Assembly: GCF_022436485.1 (NCBI RefSeq)
Contig: NZ_JAKUDO010000001.1
Location: forward strand, 124,001-188,000
DNA length: 64,000 bases
Origin: Agrococcus sp. ARC_14
GTDB taxonomy: Bacteria > Actinomycetota > Actinomycetes > Actinomycetales > Microbacteriaceae
Direction: 5' to 3'
Part shown: piece after piece, positions 1 through 7,202 of the stretch
Numbering within the stretch: the first letter of the stretch is position 1
How the letters are laid out: each line of letters starts with the position of its first letter
Notes under the pieces: model-generated
The model's database searches: none
Seen by the model: the letters and a program-made list of their open reading frames with translations, nothing else
What the model was told of the DNA's origin: nothing
Made by a program: the position numbers and the translations under genes

Positions 1-117
1 GTAGCGGGTGAGCACCTGCCAGCTCACGGAACCCGTGATCACGACCAGTGCGATGACGCATGCCCATTGGACGATGCGGTCGAGCAGCGTCAGTACGCGC
101 TCGAGCAGTGCTGGCAT
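1..117 (-). CDS. dctQ: TRAP transporter small permease (DctQ family), partial
   Basis: The first 39 codons of a gene that runs off the left edge. Read on the minus strand they begin MPALLERVLTLLD, followed by one hydrophobic segment (CVIALVVITGSVSWQVL) and then TRY. An amphipathic start followed by a first membrane helix ending WQVxTRY is typical of the small DctQ subunit of tripartite (TRAP) transporters, which pairs with DctM and a periplasmic binding protein to import carboxylates or sugar acids. A good Shine-Dalgarno (AAAGGAG) lies 6-7 nt before the ATG. It follows the oxidoreductase at 204-1565 by 86 bp, so the two are probably one operon. Too short for a firm family call, but the N-terminus is characteristic. 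Confidence 0.72.
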   Translation of the reverse strand, partial: MPALLERVLTLLDRIVQWACVIALVVITGSVSWQVLTRY

Positions 118-177
118 GTTCGCTCCTTTGCGAAGTGGACGGCTGGGTCGTGGAGAGTGAAGCAAGCGGGGACTGCT

Positions 178-204
178 ACTGTCAACAGTCGGACTGTCAC
201 CAGT
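178..204. promoter_or_regulatory. Internal operator: ACTGTCAACAGT plus a degenerate copy
   Basis: Positions 178-189 read ACTGTCAACAGT, a perfect inverted repeat ACTGT-N2-ACAGT. Fifteen bases on, 193-204 reads ACTGTCACCAGT, the same motif with one mismatch in a half-site. The motif recurs at 1606-1617 over the promoter of the upstream gene. Lying between the oxidoreductase stop and the dctQ ribosome site, this pair probably binds the same regulator. The TGT-N2-ACA core suits a GntR or LacI-type regulator, which is not in the window. Confidence 0.6.
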
Positions 205-1565
205 TACGGGATCGTTGCGGCGTGCTCCGCGCGGAACTCCGCCTCGAGCTCGCGACGGACCCGCACTGCCGACAGCGACGCATCCGTCTCGACGTCGTCC
301 CAGGTGACCGAGCGGTCCTTGGGCACATCGCGGATGAGCTTGGCGCCGTGTGCGAGACCGAGGGGAAGGGCATGGTGCTCGAGCGAGAAGCGGGCGGGGC
401 GCAGCTTGCCGAAGACGGTGAAGCCCCCTTCGCCGTCGAGCGTCTCGCCGGCTCGAAGGTCGCGCTTGGCGGTCGTCACGACGTCGCCGCGGAAGCCCGT
501 TGGCGCTCCTGTGGCCTCGCCGCGCAGCACGGCGCTGGCGATCGAGACCCCGAGCTCGAGGCCGATCATGTGGTACGGCCGGTAGAGGGAGCCGAAGCGG
601 CCGGTCTCGTCGGTCTTGACGCCGTACTCGGCGAAGCACTGCACCGCGTAGTCGGTCTTCGCCTCGAAGGTGACCCAGACGCCCCAGCGCAGGTCGCGCT
701 CGACCTCGCTGCCGTCGCGGTGAAGGCTCGAGGCGATCTCGACCGTGCCGGCATGGTCGAGCGAGCCGCCGATGGCGTGCGGACGGAAGATGTGCGGCAG
801 GTCGTCGACGCCGGCGGGCGGGAACGCCAGCCCGTCGAGCTGCGGCGTGAGGCCGGCGCCGTTGGCGACCGCGGCCATCTCGATGGCCGACTTCGTGCCG
901 TCGAGGAAGGAGTTGAACATCTTGGGGTTGAAGTCGCCGGAGGCGAGCTGCTCGTCACTGAAGCCGTAGTGGTCCCACACGGTGTCGGGGGTCGAGTAGT
1001 GGTACTCGGGGAGGTACTTCGTGCCCTTGCCCGCGCCGACGACCTCGAAGCCGACCGTGCGGCACCAGTCGACCAGCTCGGAGATCAGAGCGGGCTGATC
1101 GCCGTAGGCCATCGAGTAGACGACGCCGGCCGCGGCGGCGCGGCGCTGCAGCAGCGGCCCCACCATGCAGTCTGCCTCGACGTTGACCATGATCACGTGC
1201 TTGCCGTTGTCGATGGCGGCGATCGCATGGTCGGTGCCGACGAGCGGGTTGCCGGTGATCTCGAGGATGACCTCGACAGACGGGTGCGCGATGAGCGCCA
1301 TCGAGTCGTCGACGACGGCCGTGAGCCCGGTGCGGGCGGCCTCGTCGAGGCTCGTCGCGGCGTAGCGCTCGGCACTCCAGCCGGTGCGCTCGAGCGCGTC
1401 CTTCGCCTTGGGCACGTTGATGTCGGCGACGCCGATGACGTGAAGCTCGGGCGTGACCGATGCCTGGGTCAAGAACATCGAGGCGAACTTGCCCGCCCCG
1501 ATCACACCGACGCGGATGGGGCCGGCGTCTGCGGCGCGGCGCTGCAGCAGCGAGTGCAGGTTCAT
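204..1565 (-). CDS. NAD(P)-dependent oxidoreductase, Rossmann plus SAF-like domain
   Basis: A 453-aa cytoplasmic protein. The N-terminal Rossmann fold starts at about residue 19 (VGVIGAGKFAS, a GxGxxA-like dinucleotide site). The middle region (DQPALISELVDWCR, KYLPEYH) resembles the homoserine-dehydrogenase-like/Gfo-Idh class. The C-terminal part (about 370-430, DLRAGETLDGEGGFTVFG) looks like the SAF domain found in a family annotated only as NAD(P)H-dependent oxidoreductase or putative homoserine dehydrogenase. True homoserine dehydrogenase is unlikely, because there is no ACT domain and the context is a TRAP importer. I infer oxidation of an imported hydroxy- or sugar acid; the substrate is unknown. 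The ATG has an AAAGGAG site 8 nt upstream and a strong promoter at 1613-1641. Confidence 0.75.
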   Translation of the reverse strand: MNLHSLLQRRAADAGPIRVGVIGAGKFASMFLTQASVTPELHVIGVADINVPKAKDALERTGWSAERYAATSLDEAARTGLTAVVDDSMALIAHPSVEVILEITGNPLVGTDHAIAAIDNGKHVIMVNVEADCMVGPLLQRRAAAAGVVYSMAYGDQPALISELVDWCRTVGFEVVGAGKGTKYLPEYHYSTPDTVWDHYGFSDEQLASGDFNPKMFNSFLDGTKSAIEMAAVANGAGLTPQLDGLAFPPAGVDDLPHIFRPHAIGGSLDHAGTVEIASSLHRDGSEVERDLRWGVWVTFEAKTDYAVQCFAEYGVKTDETGRFGSLYRPYHMIGLELGVSIASAVLRGEATGAPTGFRGDVVTTAKRDLRAGETLDGEGGFTVFGKLRPARFSLEHHALPLGLAHGAKLIRDVPKDRSVTWDDVETDASLSAVRVRRELEAEFRAEHAATIP

Positions 1566-1605
1566 GGACTGCTCCTTTGCAGTGGGCGAAACGACCTGGT
1601 GTTTG

Positions 1606-1641
1606 ATTGTTGACAGTAGAACGGCGACGCGCGCCTGTCAA
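1606..1641 (-). promoter_or_regulatory. Promoter and operator of the oxidoreductase-TRAP operon
   Basis: On the minus strand TTGACA (1641-1636) and TACTGT (1618-1613) are separated by 17 bp, a near-consensus housekeeping promoter. The inverted repeat ATTGT-N2-ACAGT at 1606-1617 covers the -10 box and extends toward the start site, matching the ACTGT-N2-ACAGT operator at 178-189. Its position suggests repression. Confidence 0.7.
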
Positions 1642-1722
1642 GCCACACCGTGTGCAAGCCGCGTGAGGTCAAGCCATATGGGCGACCGTCTGGAGCCCCC
1701 TCGCAGCCGAGCCAGCGCTGCC

Positions 1723-2904
1723 TCAGGCCTCGGGGTCCTGACTCACCGCCCAGTCGATCCGCTCGCGAATCGCGCGCAGCGCGAAGACCACCGACGCGAG
1801 CCCGGACTGCGGCTCATCCGCGTCGATCACCCGCCGGTAGAGCGCGTCGATCGCCTCGCCCGAGGCGGCGGATGCGGCAGGCGCGTCGCCGCGGGCGTGC
1901 CACGCGTGCATGTGGGCGGCCAAGGCGCCCATCGCGTCGGCAGCGAGCTGCCGCTCGTCGTGCTCGATGCTGATGCCGACGGGGCGCTCCCACGCTGTGC
2001 TCGCGACTGCCGAGAGCACATCCTCCATCCGATGCACGACCGCGCGCAGCGCCGTCATCGCGCGCTCATCGACGTCGAGGTCGTGTCGATGCCACAGCAT
2101 TCGCACGTTGAAGCGTCGAGCCTCGCGCGCCTCGACCACCTGGTGATCGAGCCGATCGACCTCTGCCTGCAGCTCGGGGCCCCAGCCGGCCCAGTCCTCG
2201 CGCTCCGGTGGCCAGTCGCCCCGCATGGTCTCGGCGAGCACGTCCACGCGCGCGGCAAGATCGGCGACCGCCGCGCGGATCTCCCGGCGGGTCTCGCGGT
2301 CGTAGAGCGCCGGCAGCACGAGCGCATTCACGGCCACGCCGACGCCCATGCCGAGTGCGAACTGGCCGACGTACCCGATCGCGTAGCCGTCGGGGTTCGC
2401 GCCGCCGAAGAGGATCACGAGCACCGCCACCACCGGCACCACCGACGCGCCCTGGCTGAAGCGCGGCACGCCCTGCAGCAGCACCGCGACGACGCCGATC
2501 AGGCCGATCTCGAGGATGCCGTTCCACTCGAGCGCGATCGTCAGCAGGCCCAGCGCCGCGCCACCGGTCATGCCGATCACCTGCTGCAGCGCCGTGCGCC
2601 CGATCGTGAAGACGGTGGTGCCGACCGCGACGAAGGCGCCGAGCGGCGCGGCGTAGGCGTAGTTCGGGAGCTCGCCGCCCATCTGGTTGCCGATCAGCCA
2701 GGCGAGCATCGCGGCGAGCGCGGTGCGCACGGCGATCGCGACGCGGTACAGCGGCAGCGCCCGCTTGACCTCGCTCTTTGCGACCTTCGCCCCCTCCTTC
2801 GCCTGAGGTGTGATCGAGCCGATCACACGTCGGGCGCGGTCGCCGGATGCGCTGGAATCGTCAGCGCGGGCGGCAGGCTCGGGTGGTTCCTGGGGTCGGT
2901 CCAC
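1723..2904 (-). CDS. FUSC-family (aromatic acid exporter-like) membrane protein
   Basis: A 393-aa protein. After a hydrophilic lead it has about six hydrophobic segments (AVRTALAAMLAWLIG, APLGAFVAVGTTVFTI, VIGMTGGAALGLLTIAL, EIGLIGVVAVLLQG, SVVPVVAVLVILFGG, QFALGMGVGVAVNALVL). A long soluble helical C-terminal half follows, as in FUSC/ArAE half-transporters implicated in aromatic acid efflux. The ORF could extend upstream to 2979, but those 25 codons run through a strong terminator hairpin. The GTG at 2904 lies 6 nt after a TATCTT -10 box, which suits leaderless initiation, so I chose it. Monocistronic. Substrate unknown. Confidence 0.75.
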   Translation of the reverse strand: MDRPQEPPEPAARADDSSASGDRARRVIGSITPQAKEGAKVAKSEVKRALPLYRVAIAVRTALAAMLAWLIGNQMGGELPNYAYAAPLGAFVAVGTTVFTIGRTALQQVIGMTGGAALGLLTIALEWNGILEIGLIGVVAVLLQGVPRFSQGASVVPVVAVLVILFGGANPDGYAIGYVGQFALGMGVGVAVNALVLPALYDRETRREIRAAVADLAARVDVLAETMRGDWPPEREDWAGWGPELQAEVDRLDHQVVEAREARRFNVRMLWHRHDLDVDERAMTALRAVVHRMEDVLSAVASTAWERPVGISIEHDERQLAADAMGALAAHMHAWHARGDAPAASAASGEAIDALYRRVIDADEPQSGLASVVFALRAIRERIDWAVSQDPEA

Positions 2905-2930
2905 GGCACCAAGATAGCCCGACGCGCAAA

Positions 2931-2961
2931 GCGGGGCCGCCCCGCGATGGGGCGGCCCCGC
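2931..2961 (-). terminator. Rho-independent terminator
   Basis: A perfect 13-bp stem (GCGGGGCCGCCCC at 2931-2943, its complement at 2949-2961) with a 5-nt loop. Read on the minus strand it is followed by TTTGCG. It ends the small gene at 2976-3167 and separates it from the FUSC gene. Confidence 0.8.
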
Positions 2962-2975
2962 TCGTGCTGCGCGCA

Positions 2976-3167
2976 TCACGGCAGCATGTGTCGGGCGAGC
3001 ACATCGAGGCTGCGCTGCTCGCGAGCCTCAACGGCCGCTTCGTAGGCGCGTGCCTCGCGACGCTTCTGCTCGTCGAGGTGAGCCTGCATGGCCCAACGCT
3101 CGAGCATCCGCGATGCACTCAGGGCGAGCCGGCGAGGAGCCGGCAGCGCGAGTGTCATGGAAGACAT
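2976..3167 (-). CDS. Small basic amphipathic protein, unknown function
   Basis: A 63-aa hypothetical protein, unrecognised. After MSSMTLALPAPRR it is mostly charged and helical (ERWAMQAHLDEQKRREARAYEAAVEAREQRSLDVL). It has no signal peptide or cysteine and could be a small coiled coil. Support for a real gene: a strong terminator starts 15 nt after the stop, the composition is protein-like, and palindromes at 3188-3224 lie just upstream. The start is uncertain (ATG 3167 or 3158; no good Shine-Dalgarno). Confidence 0.6.
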   Translation of the reverse strand: MSSMTLALPAPRRLALSASRMLERWAMQAHLDEQKRREARAYEAAVEAREQRSLDVLARHMLP

Positions 3168-3187
3168 GGAGTTCTGCTTTCTGGCAT

Positions 3188-3224
3188 GGCGATATCGCCC
3201 CTGCATTTGGGCGTGCGATATCGC
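3188..3224. promoter_or_regulatory. Paired GCGATATCGC palindromes, putative operator
   Basis: The 10-bp palindrome GCGATATCGC occurs at 3189-3198 (extended to the 12-bp GGCGATATCGCC at 3188-3199) and again at 3215-3224, 26 bp apart start to start. The copies lie 21-57 bp upstream of the small gene on the minus strand. Two identical A/T-centred palindromes in this GC-rich DNA suggest a repressor site. The cognate regulator is unknown. Confidence 0.45.
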
Positions 3225-3225
3225 T

Positions 3226-3404
3226 GAATGAATTGCGAATTGATTGCGCGCTCAGCGGCCCAATGGAATGGGCGCGGATGCGCGAATTGCGACGAGTGCG
3301 GTCGTCACGACCTGCAGTCAGGTCGGAGCGAGCGCGAGTCGCGTGTCAGCGAGTGGCGGTGGTGGACAACGCAGGGGGTGCAAGCCAGTCCTGGCCCGGC
3401 AGTA
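3226..3404. other. Intergenic, no gene seen
   Basis: No supported gene. The stretch is less GC-rich than its surroundings and contains several GAATTGCG-like words (3229-3250). With the peptide unit to its right it makes up a 286-bp gene-poor gap between the small gene and the 18-codon ORF. I see no tRNA or recognisable structured RNA. Confidence 0.5.
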
Positions 3405-3425
3405 GCGGTGCTGCGTGAGCACCGC
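3405..3425 (-). terminator. Hairpin after the 18-codon ORF
   Basis: An 8-bp perfect stem (GCGGTGCT/AGCACCGC) with a 5-nt loop, 27 nt beyond the stop of the peptide ORF on the minus strand. No U-tract follows, so termination is plausible but not certain. Confidence 0.45.
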
Positions 3426-3451
3426 CGACGTTCAGCCGCTGCGTTCTGCCG

Positions 3452-3508
3452 CTAGGAGACCCCGCCCGGAAGAAGGGCTCCAGCAGTCTTGGTGATCTTC
3501 GTCATCAT
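3452..3508 (-). CDS. 18-aa peptide ORF with its own signals
   Basis: Minus-strand ORF encoding MMTKITKTAGALLPGGVS, then TAG. A near-perfect Shine-Dalgarno (AAAGGAGGAG, 3514-3523) lies 5-6 nt before the first ATG, far better than most genes here. A promoter (TTGCAA-N16-TATACC) lies upstream and a hairpin downstream, so the whole looks like a dedicated transcript of about 150 nt. The peptide is slightly basic with a GALLPGG tail. It could be a leader peptide, a secreted or membrane-active micropeptide, or the mRNA part of a small regulatory RNA. No homologue recognised. Confidence 0.45.
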   Translation of the reverse strand: MMTKITKTAGALLPGGVS

Positions 3509-3553
3509 TGCGAGCTCCTCCTTTCTCGTGGCGCGGAAGTTCGCAGTCACGAA

Positions 3554-3581
3554 GGTATATCGAACGCCGAGCGAATTGCAA
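3554..3581 (-). promoter_or_regulatory. Promoter of the 18-codon ORF
   Basis: On the minus strand TTGCAA (3581-3576) and TATACC (3559-3554) are spaced by 16 bp, predicting a start near 3547 and a 5' UTR of about 40 nt ending in a strong Shine-Dalgarno. The surroundings are A/T-rich compared with the genome. Confidence 0.55.
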
Positions 3582-3694
3582 GCCGATCCACAAGATTTCT
3601 TCGACGAGTTTCGAGATGTGTCGATATGTACCCCGATGGCTGCTCCTGTGGAGAGCGCCGGAGCGCATCCGGATCGGTCGCGTAACCTGCCCCC

Positions 3695-4186
3695 ATGCTC
3701 GGGAGGCTCGGATCAGGTGTCGCGCTCGCTGCGTCGGCGGTGCTGGTGCTCGTCGGCTGCGCGCCTGAGCCGAGCGAGGAGGAGTTGACGACTGAAGCGC
3801 GGACGACGTTCAACGCGTTCCAACGAGTGATAGATCAGCAGGTTGCGCGCGGAGAAGTTCGCGCGAGCGAGCTCGAGGAGTTTGCAACCCCGGAGCTGGC
3901 GAGAACATGGGTGGCCGACCTACAGCCCATCCTCGATTCAGGCGTTTCGAGCTCAGGCGTGCCAGTCATCACCAACTCCGAGCTGCAGGAATACACAGCC
4001 GACAACGTCCGGCTGCAGCTTTGCACGGACCAGAGCCAGATCGTGACGATCAATGCTGACGGGACTGAGCTCGAACCGGTTGGGCTGACGGCATGGCAGG
4101 CAGGCTTCATACGCACATCACCGGACGCGCCCCTCCTAATGAGTTCGCTTGATCCCATCCCAGATAGGTCCGTATGTGGCGCATAG
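3695..4186 (+). CDS. Secreted lipoprotein, unknown function
   Basis: 163 aa. The N-terminus MLGRLGSGVALAASAVLVLVGC is a lipoprotein signal peptide with lipobox LVGC (acylated Cys near residue 22). The mature part is acidic (EPSEEELTTEARTTFNAFQRVIDQQ) with a small folded region (NVRLQLCTDQSQIVTINADGTELEPVG) and three later cysteines. It resembles hypothetical lipoproteins common in Microbacteriaceae; no catalytic motif. The start is supported by a TAACCT -10 box six nt before the ATG (leaderless). It overlaps the next gene by 13 bp, so the two are probably co-expressed and both extracytoplasmic. G+C is somewhat below the neighbours. Confidence 0.75.
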   Translation: MLGRLGSGVALAASAVLVLVGCAPEPSEEELTTEARTTFNAFQRVIDQQVARGEVRASELEEFATPELARTWVADLQPILDSGVSSSGVPVITNSELQEYTADNVRLQLCTDQSQIVTINADGTELEPVGLTAWQAGFIRTSPDAPLLMSSLDPIPDRSVCGA

Positions 4187-5046
4187 CAGTCGCACTTGGC
4201 TTGTTCGTCGCCTACGCGTGTCTAAATGTGCCGGCTGCGCAGGGCGGCGGACTCTGCACCGCAGCACATCTGCGCCTGAACCTCTGCGAGCTGAACGCCG
4301 CGACCGGTGAACTGGTGGTTGCTGGATCGTCGTCCGCAGGCGTCGCAGCACCGTCGCCACCAAGCGGGGGCTCGCGCCCTGAGGACGAGTACCGCCCGAT
4401 CAGCGGTGTCGGCGCGACCCCGACCCTCGGTGACGGGTGCCAGCGGTGGACTGACGTTGCCGGGCTCTGCTTTCAGACGTCGATCGACGAGCCCGGCGTG
4501 GCCCCTGCAGACCCTGCAGAGCCTGCAGATCCTGCTGCAGTGGCGGCGCCTGCAGAGGAGACCCGCCCGATCACCATCGACGACGTCGCGCGGTTCACGC
4601 CCATCGTCGGAGAGCTCGTGGTCGAGCCCGACGGGTGGGGTGTCGTTGGCACGCCGACGAACTTCTACGCGACCGCGGAGTCGCACACGATGGACGGCGA
4701 GCTGTTCGACACCGCGATCCAAGTGCGCTGGACTCCCAGCGCGTACCGCTTCGACTACGGCGACGGCACGGTCGAGGAGACCGAGGCCTCCGGCTCTGCA
4801 TGGCGCGGCACCGAGGAGTCCTGGATGGAGACCGCCACGAGCCACACGTATGCGTCGACGGAGGATGTGACCGCATCCGTCACTGTCGTCTTCACCGCCG
4901 AGGTCAACGCCGGCAGCGGCTGGTTCGCCGTGCCTGGCTCGCTGCCAGTGCAGGCGCCAGAGGTGAGCGTGAAGGTGTTCGAGGTCGACACCGTGCTGAC
5001 AAACGGGGACTGCATGGCCAATCCGAGTGCGGCAGGGTGCGGCTGA
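4174..5046 (+). CDS. Secreted protein with a PKD-like segment
   Basis: 290 aa. The N-terminus MWRIAVALGLFVAYACLNVPAAQG is a signal peptide. A low-complexity region (SPPSGGSRP; PADPAEPADPAAVAAPAEE, roughly residues 68-130) precedes a C-terminal beta-rich domain. There AYRFDYGDGTVEET resembles the YxxDFGDG signature of PKD/Ig-like folds found in surface proteins. Cysteines near 28, 38, 89, 97 and the C-terminal CMANPSAAGCG may form disulfides. It overlaps the lipoprotein gene upstream, so both probably act on the cell surface. Role unknown; this pairing of a small lipoprotein with a PKD-like secreted protein is frequent in the family. Confidence 0.7.
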   Translation: MWRIAVALGLFVAYACLNVPAAQGGGLCTAAHLRLNLCELNAATGELVVAGSSSAGVAAPSPPSGGSRPEDEYRPISGVGATPTLGDGCQRWTDVAGLCFQTSIDEPGVAPADPAEPADPAAVAAPAEETRPITIDDVARFTPIVGELVVEPDGWGVVGTPTNFYATAESHTMDGELFDTAIQVRWTPSAYRFDYGDGTVEETEASGSAWRGTEESWMETATSHTYASTEDVTASVTVVFTAEVNAGSGWFAVPGSLPVQAPEVSVKVFEVDTVLTNGDCMANPSAAGCG

Positions 5047-5101
5047 TCAAGCCTCGAGCCGGCTGCATCTCTGCGACAGGCGATCGCCGTAGAGTCTCGG
5101 C

Positions 5102-6079
<978 letters not shown>

Positions 6080-6118
6080 CGCCTGCGGCCGACCGCCGGT
6101 GGATGGCCGAACTGATGC

Positions 6119-6173
6119 TTGCGCAGGCCGTCACAGTGACATAGCCTCTCGTTATTCGATATAGCGATGAACG
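6119..6173 (+). promoter_or_regulatory. Promoter and operator of the membrane protein/XRE pair
   Basis: TTGCGC (6119-6124) and TAGCCT (6142-6147) are spaced by 17 bp. Just downstream, 6150-6173 form an inverted repeat of the pattern CGTT-N2-TCG-N6-CGA-N2-AACG, perfect in its specified positions. Placed at the expected transcript start it would suit autorepression by the XRE protein encoded as the second gene. Confidence 0.6.
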
Positions 6174-6185
6174 ATAGGGGCAAGC

Positions 6186-6848
6186 ATGAGCAAGGTTGAT
6201 CTCGGCCGCACTGCCGGGCTGGTGCTCGGTCGCGGCGGCCTCATCGCCGTGATCGTCGCCACCGCGATCGGACTGGTGTGGACGCTCGCGATCGCGGCGC
6301 TGCACGTGAACATCTCGATCGGCAACCACGCCGCTTACGACGTGCTGGTCGCCAGCCCGCTCGACGTGCGCCCGGATCTCGTCGCCGATGCCGAGATCCA
6401 GTACGCGACGATCAACTTCGTGCCGGCCATCCCCGACGCGACCGCCGTGCTGCTCGAGTCGGTGGGCGTCGGCTCCCGATACGCCGTGGGGATGCTCGCG
6501 GGCCTGATGATCATCTGGCTGGCGGTGCAGCTGCTGCGCAAGCGCAGCTTCGGCATCGGCACTGCGGTGATGCTCGGAGTGCTCGCCGCCGGCATGCTCG
6601 CGGTCGCGATCATCTCGCCGATGCTCGAGGCACAGGCCGTCGCGCTCGCAGTCGAGGCGGCCGGCTTGCCGACGGAGCCGTCGACGCCGACGTTCGGGGA
6701 ATCCGACGAGACCTGGGTCATCCCACCGACACCGCACTGGCAGGGCTTCGACTTCTCGCTGCTCGCGCTCGGCGTCGTCACCGGCTTCTGCTCGCTGCTG
6801 CTGAGGCGCGCCTCGAAGCTGCAGGACGAGGCAGAGGGTCTCATCTGA
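6186..6848 (+). CDS. DUF2975-like membrane protein
   Basis: 220 aa with about four membrane segments (GLIAVIVATAIGLVWTLAIAAL, YAVGMLAGLMIIWLAVQLL, TAVMLGVLAAGMLAVAIISP, FSLLALGVVTGFCSLLL) and an extracytoplasmic loop after the first. The arrangement, together with overlap (TGATG) into a very small XRE regulator, matches the DUF2975 / YozG-type pairing seen in many Gram-positives. Function unknown; it may sense envelope state and influence the paired regulator. Regulated from the promoter/operator at 6119-6173. Confidence 0.65.
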   Translation: MSKVDLGRTAGLVLGRGGLIAVIVATAIGLVWTLAIAALHVNISIGNHAAYDVLVASPLDVRPDLVADAEIQYATINFVPAIPDATAVLLESVGVGSRYAVGMLAGLMIIWLAVQLLRKRSFGIGTAVMLGVLAAGMLAVAIISPMLEAQAVALAVEAAGLPTEPSTPTFGESDETWVIPPTPHWQGFDFSLLALGVVTGFCSLLLRRASKLQDEAEGLI

Positions 6849-7087
6849 TGGCGAAGAAGTCAGAAGCACCCACCGGGGTGCACTGTCGGCTCGATGAGCT
6901 GCTCGAAGCTCGCGGGATGACGCTGACAGAGCTCAGCCGCACCGTCGACATCACGTTCGCGAACCTGTCGGCGCTGAAGAACGACCGTGGCCGAGCGATC
7001 CGCTTCTCGACGCTGACGGCGATCTGCCAGGCGCTCGGCTGCGAGATCGGCGAGCTGCTGGTGCTGCGTCCCGATACCGAATCGTGA
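6848..7087 (+). CDS. Small XRE-family regulator (YozG-like)
   Basis: 79 aa, almost entirely one helix-turn-helix domain: CRLDELLEARGMTLTELSRTVDI, then TFANLSALKNDRGRAIRFSTLTAICQALGCEIGELLVL. The motif with ALKNDRxxAIRFSTL is characteristic of the short XRE proteins that follow DUF2975-type membrane genes. The ATG overlaps the stop of the upstream gene (ATGA), so translation is coupled. Probably binds the CGTT-N2-TCG inverted repeat at 6150-6173; that is inference. Confidence 0.85.
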   Translation: MAKKSEAPTGVHCRLDELLEARGMTLTELSRTVDITFANLSALKNDRGRAIRFSTLTAICQALGCEIGELLVLRPDTES

Positions 7088-7098
7088 CCAAAGAAGTC

Positions 7099-7127
7099 TC
7101 AACTTGAAGTTGAAGGCTTGCTACTCT
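7099..7127 (+). promoter_or_regulatory. Palindromic operator/promoter before the CWB2 gene
   Basis: TCAACTT-G-AAGTTGA at 7099-7113 is a perfect 15-bp inverted repeat. A TACTCT -10-like box follows at 7122-7127. No good -35 is present at 17 bp; the palindrome occupies that place. This layout is typical of activator-dependent promoters such as MerR-family targets. Predicted 5' UTR about 70 nt. Confidence 0.45.
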
Positions 7128-7202
7128 CAGCCCGACGACGTCCATCGACGGATCCGGCCGGCGGTCGTCCCCAGCATCCCCGGATCTGTCCACGAGGTGT
7201 CG

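Noticed and set aside
204..1565. Homoserine dehydrogenase
   Set aside because: Similarity is in the general fold. The SAF-like C-terminus, lack of an ACT domain and TRAP context point to sugar-acid metabolism.
60..1613. 517-aa plus-strand open frame over the oxidoreductase
   Set aside because: Antisense shadow in high-GC DNA: composition is Val/Arg/Gly-rich with no domain, while the minus-strand frame has a clear Rossmann fold and a promoter.
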